A stretch of DNA of 64,000 bases from Alviniconcha marisindica (lineage: Eukaryota; Mollusca; Gastropoda; Provannidae): NCBI GenBank assembly GCA_018857735.1, contig JABMCL010002401.1, positions 1 to 64,000 of the forward strand. The letters are read 5' to 3'. How positions within the stretch are numbered: the first letter of the stretch is position 1; each line of letters starts with the position of its first letter. Both the position numbers and the translations under genes were made by a program. Positions 56,154-64,000 of the stretch are shown piece by piece. The notes beneath the pieces are model-generated. The model made no database searches. It had not been told where the DNA came from and saw only the letters and a program-made list of their open reading frames with translations.

Positions 56154-56379
56154 ATGTCCTCCTCATCAGATGGAGCCTTTTGGCCCTTTGTTCGTGGTTT
56201 GAAATGGCTGTGCCCAGGCATGACATCCACTATGGAGCAGGTCAGCCGATCTTCATTCTCCACCAGTCAGGGTGGAAAAGGTCAAATGTGGCTTCGAGAA
56301 AGTCTACAGGATCACTCATTGTCATCACAGCTCAAAATTCTTGTCAGTGACTCTGAACACCTTCACTACCATTATCAAG
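56154..56379 (+). CDS. RUBCN: RUBCN (Rubicon)-like, coding exon 3 (RUN domain middle)
   Basis: 226-nt exon between acceptor CTGTAATTCCAG (56153) and donor AAG|GTCAGT (56379/56380). Phase 0 in, phase 1 out. It reads MSSSSDGAFWPFVRGLKWLC, then PGMTSTMEQVSRSSFS, MWLRESLQDHSLSSQLKILV and SDSEHLHYHYQ. Human Rubicon has the same succession: YW.FV..I.WL.P, an acidic/Ser loop, then a WL..SLQ.H.LS.QL..L block and a short segment before DAAFL. The first Met is internal, not a start: the phase joins exon 2 exactly. Confidence 0.9.
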
Positions 56380-56784
56380 GTCAGTTGATTATATATAAAT
56401 GTGAATTATTTTTATTTTCCCACCAAGTCAGTGCCATGCTTGGATCATTTTCTTCAGGGTGCCTATTAATGCACAAATGTGCATCCCTTACACACTAGAA
56501 CTGAAAAGGATGCACTAAATGTACCTCTAGAGGGTCTCATGGGATGCATTAAAAACATGCCAGGTTATAGGGTTTTGTTAGTTCAGACCTCCTCTTCTGG
56601 ACGGACTGAAAATGCAGTCATGTGAATTATTCTTACCACAATTTCTGTCCTTTCTAAACCAACAGTTACTTGACAGTGACTTTGTTGCTGACAAGTACAC
56701 ATATTCCCAAACTTCATGAGGTACACAGGACTACATAGGTTACTTCAGCATCAAATACACCAGTACACACCAAGATCTCTAATG

Positions 56785-57075
56785 GTTCATGTTTAATGTT
56801 GCTTTACATCCACAGAAACAATAAGACTTATTGGAGACTGGGGATTGGGAGGGGGGGGGGGGAGTGACAGGCTTGACAGCACACTCTGACCCGAAAAGAC
56901 CGAGGAGGCCATAGACCACCACCAGAACAACAACTATGTTTAGGCAGTGGGGACCTTGCCATTGCACAACAACTAGTGTACTACACAATTGGTGCTTCAA
57001 CTGCTGTGCGGAGCAGAGTCACAAGGACAATGTCCATAGTACAGCTGCTGAGGAACGAGTGAAGCAAAAGAAGTC
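56785..57075 (-). mobile_element. SINE copy, reverse orientation
   Basis: The minus strand reads 'tatggacattgtccttgtga', 'ctctgctccgca', then a body with 'ttgttctggtggtggtc' and the tail 'ctccaataagtcttattg', 'tttctgtggatgtaaagca'. It shares head and tail with 57612-57877 and the tail with 51891-52183. Ends are approximate. Contains a poly(G) run on the plus strand. Confidence 0.65.
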
Positions 57076-57611
57076 CAACTTTCTGAGCCCTGCTCTTGAT
57101 CTCTCCTGAGTTCTCTTGATGGTCCAGCACCACCTCCCTCCTCTTGATCTTGCCTGGACCTGCAAAAGGAAGTCTAACCTCTTTGTGAGAGTCCAACCCA
57201 TCACCTCTTGATCTCACCTGGATTCTGTTGTAATAATGTATGTAAGTAGAGATATCTAACAAAACATTTCAGTGCTTTATGCACCCTACATTGTGAGATA
57301 TTTTGGTCTTCTGCTTCTGAAAGGTTTAATATAGAAATTTTAAAAATCATGTGAAGAACTTAAGAAGCTGAGGATTAAATAGAAGTTTGTGTACAGGCTG
57401 TCAATGTGAAGGCTTCTAACATGACAATAATTTTTTGTGGATTTTCAGCTGTCAAAAAAGCAGTGGAGTTTCTACAGTAAATTGTTTCAAAGTGGCACCA
57501 TAGTAATTAAGGGAAGCAACTTAAGTTTTGAGTGATGTTAAGACAGTACACACCATTAATTACAAAATCAGCCTTAGCTATTTGTATTACCCTGTTCTCT
57601 ATTTGCAATTT

Positions 57612-57877
57612 TCCCAATGGTAGAGCTATGGACATTGTCTTTGTGACTCTGTTCTGCATAGCAGTTGGAACAGCAATTGCGTGGTGCAGTGGTCGCTGCA
57701 CAATGCCGAACAGACTACCGTAACATTCTGTTGTTCTGGCGGCAGTCCACGGCAGCCTTGGTCTTCTGGGTTGGCGCCTATTTCGAGGTTTCACTCTTCT
57801 ATCCCCCTTTTCCCATTCATCCCTGTCCCTAATAGGCCTTCTCACCTCCGTGGAGGTTAAGCAGCAAAAACACACAT
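57612..57877 (+). mobile_element. SINE copy with 11-bp target duplication
   Basis: Bounded by ATTTGCAATTT at 57601-57611 and 57878-57888. The host repeat copy at about 8300-8340 lacks the insertion. Tail 'ctgtccctaataggccttct' and 'cctccgtggaggttaagca' as in the other copies. The head is degenerate. Confidence 0.8.
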
Positions 57878-58390
57878 ATTTGCAATTTGTAAAGATGAAA
57901 GCTTTCTCTCTTCATTCTCTGTTTGGTTTTGATCTGTTTAACAGATTCAGAGCATTACTCTAACTTGTTTCAGACAGATGTTTTGTAATGGTCTTATGTT
58001 TGAAAGTGCCTCATGTTTTATTTTCTTACTCTGCTGCTTAAAACTCCTTTTGATACTGACAGATGGATGCTAATAAAACATCTACAGAGTTGGCAGGGCT
58101 GCCAACCACCAGAGTAATACTGGCATGAAGAACTACGAGATTAGGCCTTTGAATAAACCTATTACTGCTATAATGAGCCAGCATACCTGAAAATGTACAA
58201 CTAAGAGTAACATTGTCTGACAGAACTGAGTTGTAGAGGGGACAAATAGCATCACATACAAAGCAGAATACTTCTGCACAGCTGCCATTTTATACTAGAC
58301 TTGACCCTTTAAAACTGCCCAGGGACCCTCTAAAAGTTGTAGCAGAGTCCCAGGAACCTCCTTAAAATACTCGCTAATGGGAGCCCTGTT

Positions 58391-59045
58391 CTTGACTATT
58401 TTCTCTAATCTTCCCCATTCATGTTTAGAAATATTCCCTCCCCAGCAGACCACACCAAAGGTAAGAGCACTGCACACTACTGCATTGATAGCCAGTAAAG
58501 AAGTGCGAGTCATCTGCAAATTTAATCATTGGGCATGAAGTATCAAAATGCCTGCAATTGGCAGTGTACAATGTGAAGAGGAATGGAGCAAGTACTGTAC
58601 CCTCTAGGGCCCCTGTGTGTTAGTCCACACTATTGCAGTTCCCTTTAAAGCAACAAACTGAGGTTGATAGTTAAAAACACAGAGAACGATAGAGGAACAA
58701 AGATTCATTTTTAGGATTTTTTGTGCCATGAGATGTGGTTGAATGGTATTAAAAGCACTGGAAAAGTCAAAGAACATTAATCTGAGGTTTTTAAGTGAGA
58801 GTAAATGTTATTTAGAGTGAGTAAGATTGCATCATCAATGCCTCTGTTTTTCCAGTAAGCTAACTCAGTAACTGCAGTGGGTCAATAAAATCCTTGACTA
58901 AAATAGCTAACTTACATGAAAACCACTGTCATGCATACTTTCATAACTGCTGATGTCAGTGTGACTGGATGAAGGTTGTTCATTGTGGTGACGGTGGCTT
59001 TCTTTGGCACCAGGACAATGCAGGAAGTAAAACAACAGTAACACC
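58391..59045 (-). pseudogene. Rex1-like LINE reverse transcriptase relic
   Basis: The minus strand carries, in order, CIVLVPKKATVTTMNN (about 59010-58965), AVTELAYWKNRGIDDAILLT (58875-58815), NLRLMFFDFSSAFNTI (58785-58740; first catalytic Asp), FLFTLYTANCRH, IKFADDSHFF (58530-58500; FADD) and, after an internal loss, VVCSALTFGVVCWGGNISKH (58480-58415). These blocks are those of Rex1/Babar LINEs. The thumb between FADDS and CWGG is deleted, and the C-terminus is cut by the 56465-58390 repeat. Same family as the fragment at 26953-27553. Confidence 0.85.
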
Positions 59046-59704
59046 ACAATGTGTTAACAAAATTCTTTTCTTAAACCTTCCTGAATGACCCTGTGGTCCT
59101 AGTCTGTCATCAGTGCAGTGAGCATGTGTTAATAACCAAGACAAATTCTTGCGCACATTCTAATGTCATTGGCAAATAAATATCCTTGTAATGGGTGTGG
59201 AGTTCTGTAGTTTGCATATCTACATGAAAGTTTGCCAACAAAATATCAGAATATCAGGTCAAGTACTCTGTCAGTTTCAGACTTAGCATCCATGCCAAAA
59301 AGTTCCATAATTTGTATGAAGGACAGGCAGGTTCATGCCAAAAATTCATTCATGCCTCAAGCTTATGCTTGTGAAATAAAATTCACTCAGTCAGTCTTTC
59401 TGTCTTTCTGTCTGTCTCTAGTTCTTTTGTCTCCCCCATCTCTCTCAGTCATGCACTTTCACGCTTGCACACAGATATTTCAAATGTTTGGCAGTGTGGC
59501 TCAAAACCACATATTTATCATGTTGGAAATGCCTGCGCACAATGCTTGTTCTAACACTGAAGAGGTCACTATGTAGATTACAGGACATGGTTTACTTAGT
59601 GACTAAAACCTTTAACTAAAGATTGGTAGTAGTTTTTACCCATTTACCAGTACCAGTTCTGCAGGAGACTCCTGTTGTTTTAAAAAAAGAAAAGAAAAAA
59701 AAAA

Positions 59705-59723
59705 GGGGGGGGGGGGGGGGGGG
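59705..59723. repeat. Poly(G) run
   Basis: 19 consecutive G about 60 bp before RUBCN exon 4. Confidence 0.9.
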
Positions 59724-59783
59724 TCAAAACAAGCAAAATGACTGATTTTTCATGATTTTTATTATTACCAATGTGTGTTTCAG

Positions 59784-59890
59784 ATGGAGCATTTTTACAG
59801 AATGCTGCTTATGTCGCGGCAATGTTGACATGCCTGTATGCTGTAGAGTCCAACAAAGTGGTTGTTTTGGCAGAGATTAATCCTAAACTG
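59784..59890 (+). CDS. RUBCN: RUBCN (Rubicon)-like, coding exon 4 (RUN domain end)
   Basis: 107-nt exon between acceptor GTGTGTTTCAG (59783) and donor CTG|GTGAAT (59890/59891). It takes one base from exon 3 to make Asp and reads DGAFLQNAAYVAAMLTCLYA, then VESNKVVVLAEINPKL. Human Rubicon has DAAFL....HVTAMLQCLEAVE.N...LLAQI at this point, the final helices of the RUN domain. Phase 1 in, phase 0 out. Confidence 0.9.
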
Positions 59891-60578
59891 GTGAATATGT
59901 TTTCTATTCTTTTCCCCAATGTGTTATGGTAGGATACAGTTCATGGAGAAATTGTCCATCCCTTACTGATTGGAACCCAGGAGAACTGTGAGAGGACTTT
60001 CACATTCCCAGTTTTTGAACCTTGAAAAGACTATTATAGTCTTGCCTGAATTGAAGCCAGGGCCATGACCTCCCTGCCTGTAATTACTACCCTCACAGTT
60101 GAACTTTTTCTGATGTTTTCAAATTTAAATCAGACAAATCAGCATTGTATTAATAACATACCAAAAAGAAAACCTCTGTTTTGGTGTTTTGGTGCATGTT
60201 AATGCAAATTTGAGACAGAATGCAGCATTGAAAATTTATTTACTGACATTTGCAATGCATGTTGCAAATTTGTGGCTGCCAGCTGCACCCTAAACAAATA
60301 TTATATGCCTCTTCCCCTCACCCCTGACACCCCTTTCCACTCCATAACATGTTAAGCACCACCATTACCCCTGGGGTGGGATGGGGGTGGGGGTGGGCAT
60401 GGTGATTCCAATATACCCCAAAAGATCCTGTGGTCTGTGTAACAGCCTGGTGGATTATGGAAACACTTAAATAACCCAGAAAGCACATAATAAAATAACA
60501 ACAAAACTTACGAGCACTTTGAGTGTACCTGAGAGCAGTGAATAATGCTTTCTGAAAGTAAAAGCTATCATTCTTTCA

Positions 60579-60861
60579 ATTGCAAGATAACTTTTACCTG
60601 TTGCAAATGGTTCACCAGTTCACACTGTGCCACATAAATAAGGGGTAAATATTCTTTGAGGACCACTAGGAATCACCATGTCCATCATTCTGTCCATGTG
60701 TCCAAATTTTCTTCCAGGCTGTATCTTCTGAACCAATGAACTTTTTCAGCCAAACTTTGTATCACTGTGGGTTAAAATGCTTAAAGAATATTTGCCCAAT
60801 ATTTATGTGATATGATGTGAACTGGTGAACCATTTGCAACAGGTAAAAGTTATCTTGCAAT
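60579..60861. mobile_element. Foldback element with ~80-bp arms
   Basis: The left arm ('attgcaagataacttttacc', 'tgttgcaaatggttcaccag', 'tcacac') is the inverse of the right arm ending at 60861 ('ctggtgaaccatttgcaaca', 'ggtaaaagttatcttgcaat'). Arms of about 80 bp enclose a ~120 bp centre. A wider, weaker inverted pair ('catggtgattccaatatacc' at 60398 and its complement at 60950) surrounds it. Confidence 0.85.
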
Positions 60862-61093
60862 TATCTCCCACCCCCCTAACAAGGTTACAGATGGACATGG
60901 TGATTCCAATGTACCCTTCTCTCCCCACCCCACCCTCAACTTTGGGGGTATATTGGAATCACCATGCCTGTCTGTCCATCTGTCCATAAAGCTTTGTCCA
61001 GAAAGTATCTTCTGAACTGCTCACACCTGGTAGCAAGGTGCATCATCATGGGAGTAGTTGTGTTTAATGTCAGGCTCACAGTGAAGACTTATA

Positions 61094-61195
61094 TCAATGC
61101 CAAAAGGTGTGCAAGAAAAGAGGACAGAGGTACTAGAAAATAAAGTTGACAGGATGTGAGTGAGTAATGCATTTTGTGAACAATGCATCCTGTAA
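61094..61195 (+). repeat. End fragment of the 'GCCAAAAGGTG' TIR family, copy 3
   Basis: 'atgccaaaaggtgtgcaaga', 'aaagaggacagaggtactag', 'aaaataaagtt.acaggatg' match 32722-32810 closely. Preceded by TATA like the complete copies. No right end found. Confidence 0.8.
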
Positions 61196-63043
61196 ACTAG
61201 GTAGCCAACCTCTGCAACTTCATAAAATCCAGCAGGAGCTTTTGTACAGATTTGTAATGTTTTTATATATATATATATATGTATAATTTTTTTTATAGAT
61301 GTTTAAAACTTTATACCACAGTGTTTAGTAGTCCAGTATAATGACCACAACCTTTTGTGTTGATGTAGCTTTTTATTACATATGTAAAAGATGTACAAAA
61401 AGGTGTGACACAAACAAAATTTCAAATAATTTTGACTAGTGGGTGTTCTAAGAGCATAATTTGTCTCTTAATATATGTGGGCTAACTTATGAAAAGTACT
61501 TTGTTATCCAAGGTTTATGCTCATTCAGATCAAAACTTAAAAAAAGTATAGGATGTTTAGTTTTGTGTTTCTAGCACTGTGGCCTTGAAATAATGTCAAG
61601 GCCATCAATAGTGGTATGAATAGGTAGAGCCTAGTGGAGGCTGTCATAATGCAAAAGCTGAAAGACCTCGCTCAGTGTCCGAGGAAAACAAAAAGCAAAT
61701 GCTATGGTTCTTGCTGAAGCCAAAACTGCATCATCTTGTTGAAACCAAAAATGCATCATCTTGCTGAAGCCAAAAATGTGTCAGTTAATTTTTGTGAGCA
61801 TGGCCAAATCAAGAAAAAGCATCATAAAAAAATAATGAACTAGTCCATGAAGAAAATAAACAGTACTAAACAGTACTTTAAAGTGGATTAAATAACAGTT
61901 TAGTAAAGTATGCAGTTTGATTTTTTGCAAATGTTTTGATGCTGATGTGACCTTTAAATATGGTCACAATCACTGAAGATGGTATGAATAGGGTGAAGCA
62001 TAATAACTAGGCTACTACAATAATGCAGAGTTGGACATTTAATACATTTAATGTATTTAGGAAGTGTTCTAACAGTGGTGTTTTTTGGGTGTTTTTCTCC
62101 ACACCCACAAGGCTAGCCAACCAGCCCATCAGCCTAACACTGATCATTACAAAGATTCACTTTTGTAACTCTGTATGAGCATGTAAAAAACTCCACTCAG
62201 CAATCCAAAAAATTTAATTTGTAATTGTAGGCATTGATTTCCTTCTTTCACTAGCATCAGTAATGGCAAATGTGCAAAGTCATCAAATTTATGAAGAGTT
62301 GAAGATTGTGCTAGTGTGATTTTATGTATCATACTTTTCATTCATTTCCTGAATAATTCTTGCTTGTTTCCAAACAGAGAGTGGGACGTAGTACTCTGTA
62401 CTGCAGAATGATTTCTCACATTTCTGTTTTTTCTTCCTTGTTGGATCCCAGTACACAATTCTAAGCATTTATTTACTCTGAACACTAACACTGTGACAGT
62501 AACACCAGTAATAGCACATATGCCAGATCGAGTCAGATTGATGAATTGAAGATGGGGTTGTAACTTTGCAATGTGCTGCACTTTGAAAAAAGTAAGCTGG
62601 TGATTCTTGCTTTTCTTTTGTGTTTTGATTTTGTTTCATGTCCATCTTGTCTGTTGCAAAGTCTGTCAAGGAGATTTTTAATAATTCTGATTTGTTGTTG
62701 TTGTTGTCATTTTCTCTGTAAATATGTAACAAGCTGGTTTTTGAAGAGAGAGTTTGATGTGCTACTCCATCCATACTGCTGAATTATTCATCATGTTTTT
62801 GTTTACTCTTTGCCAGTGATCCTTTAGTGCACATTTTGTACCATAATATGCAAAAAGAAAGTCACCAAAAGAAAAAAAGAATTATTTTCTTCTTCTTCTG
62901 GGGGCCCCTAAGGGGGTAGAGTGGGATACTTTAAATGTACACCCCAGCAACTCCAAAACCAGTCTGGTGACCCCCAAATTTCATTTGAAATATGTGATTC
63001 CACCAGGTATGACATGTCACAAAATGTCAGATGTTTTTATCCA

Positions 63044-63044
<1 letters not shown>
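61196..63044. other. RUBCN-like intron 4, no gene seen
   Basis: AT-rich. It contains short direct repeats ('gaagccaaaa.tg', 61715-61780) and two similar blocks at about 62150-62350 and 62350-62550. No exon was recognised. Confidence 0.45.

Positions 63045-63090
<46 letters not shown>
63045..63090. repeat. (TA)n microsatellite
   Basis: TA run, followed 30 bp later by a C-rich homopolymer (63121-63146). Confidence 0.95.
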
Positions 63091-63092
<2 letters not shown>

Positions 63093-63542
63093 CTTTAAGG
63101 AACGTATTGGTGTCAATCTGCCCCCCCCCCCCCCCCCCCTCCCCCCGGGTCTGGATTTTTAGTTCTTCAAAACCAGAGTAGAGGGGTAATTAATCTCCAC
63201 AGATGAAGACATGAAGGTCAAAATATTAGGAAACTTGCATTCTACTTGCAATAAGAAACAAGAAAAATGTACTCACCAAAGGAAGACAGGTCTCAGATAA
63301 AAAGTAAAAATAAACACAACATTATGACAAATGTGGCCTCATTAAATAAACAAAAACAACACTTACTGACACTAACACTGGATAGGATCTGTGTTAGTAT
63401 CACTGGCTATCAATAATATATTTTTTGCTGACAAAGATACATTTGTCTAATCATCATAGTCCTATCCTGCGTTAGTACCAGCTAGTTATATTCTTTCTGT
63501 TGCTATGGACGTTTTGTGTATTATGTGTAATTATGCTTGCAG

Positions 63543-63714
63543 TTGCAGCCAAAGACAGCGAAGCCAAGCAGCATGACTGAGTTACCAAACAAAAGTGTTT
63601 GCAGCACTACCATGTCAGTGATTAACAGAAGTATTTCTTGTGACCACTCCTACCAGAGCTGGTCTGCCCCCATCCTAGCTTCTTCTCTGCCTATGATGGG
63701 ATGTCAAGTGTCAG
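63543..63714 (+). CDS. RUBCN: RUBCN (Rubicon)-like, coding exon 5 (start of Ser-rich region)
   Basis: Begins after TTATGCTTGCAG (63542) in phase 0 and reads LQPKTAKPSSMTELPNKSVC, then STTMSVINRSISCDHSYQSW and SAPILASSLPMMGCQVS. Ser/Thr/Pro-rich, as expected after the RUN domain of Rubicon, where long low-complexity sequence precedes the C-terminal Rab7-binding zinc domain. A second in-frame acceptor (TTGCAG, exon from 63549) could drop two residues. The donor is taken as CAG|GTGAAA (63714/63715); ATG|GTTAGT (63726/63727) is an alternative in the same phase. The rest of the gene is beyond the right edge. Confidence 0.65.
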
Positions 63715-64000
63715 GTGAAAGTTATGGTTAGTATTTGCAACTCCTCCCATTCTTTCCCAAAAATGTTTTAACAAATTGAAACAGTCTGAGAAAATATAAG
63801 AATGTTAAAAAAAATGCTTCTTTTTTTTCCTTCTTTCTTTTTGTATGTAATTTTATGAGCATGTCTGAGTATGTTTTGTGCTAGCCTTGCAACAGTATAT
63901 GTATTATTATAATTATTTTTTACACATGAAACACTTTCAACTTTATTTGGGATTTGCACCATATAATATCACTTGATTCATGAATTCATTGATTCATTGA

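Larger units (their letters stand above)
56465..58390. repeat. ~2 kb interspersed repeat, copy B
   Basis: Direct-orientation partner of 6165-8735 (shared blocks listed there). Interrupted by a SINE at 57612-57877 and, more diverged, by a reverse SINE at 56785-57075. It ends at 'gggagccct' (58389), joined to a Rex1-like LINE relic. Confidence 0.7.

Noticed and set aside
56154..56498. A 114-codon stand-alone gene starting at the ATG 56154
   Set aside because: The ATG follows a splice acceptor and the Rubicon-like similarity stops at the donor at 56379; the rest is intron read-through.
57507..57875. 122-codon minus-strand ORF
   Set aside because: Lies over a SINE and its target duplication; a chance frame.

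Overview
This is a window of animal nuclear DNA. It shows spliced genes with long introns, many LINE, SINE, LTR and DNA transposon relics, and abundant (CA)n/(TA)n microsatellites. The mix of tRNA-derived SINEs with a (TTAC)n tail, I-, CR1-, Rex1- and L1/Tx1-like LINEs, a DIRS/Ngaro-type element and a Mag-like gypsy element suggests a mollusc, most likely a marine gastropod. That assignment is inference; no species marker is visible.

Two conserved host genes were pieced together from small exons and splice phases. On the minus strand (about 12.4 kb down to the left edge) is the 5' half of an ACOT9-like mitochondrial acyl-CoA thioesterase: four coding exons at 12279-12411, 9397-9436, 5887-6092 and 2636-2728, all phase-compatible, continuing beyond the left edge. 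On the plus strand (30.4 kb to the right edge) is the 5' part of a RUBCN (Rubicon)-like gene: coding exons at 30427-30461, 41978-42137, 56154-56379, 59784-59890 and about 63543-63714. They encode a short N-terminus, the RUN domain and the start of a serine-rich region. The two genes are divergent, with coding starts about 18 kb apart.

Almost everything else is mobile-element sequence. Left part, in ACOT9 introns: an L1/Tx1-like RT relic, a gag-like LINE ORF1 relic, a ~2.5 kb repeat, and RTE- and CR1-like relics. Between the genes: a zinc-knuckle LINE ORF1, tandem repeats, a foldback element, a Ty3/gypsy LTR element with both LTRs but with the RT catalytic region deleted (21731-25860), and a non-coding ~1.7 kb repeat split by a LINE fragment and by a 1.9 kb transposon whose pre-insertion site survives in the second copy of that repeat. 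In RUBCN intron 1: an inverted pair of ~0.6 kb repeats, one carrying a 505 bp MITE with a perfect 5 bp target duplication, and a 4.56 kb terminal-inverted-repeat element holding two candidate spliced genes on opposite strands. In RUBCN intron 2: a DIRS/Ngaro-type fragment with tyrosine recombinase and split direct repeats, a nearly full-length LINE with a long RT ORF, an I-like LINE with RNase H, a SINE sharing that LINE's 3' end, and a second 3.55 kb member of the 4.56 kb TIR family.

The most novel-looking items are the TIR family with conserved TATA flanks and two unrecognised spliced ORFs (32718-37278), the paralogous empty sites that date three insertions, and the LINE/SINE shared tail. 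Exon coordinates rest on visible splice sites and reading phase only; no transcript evidence was available.
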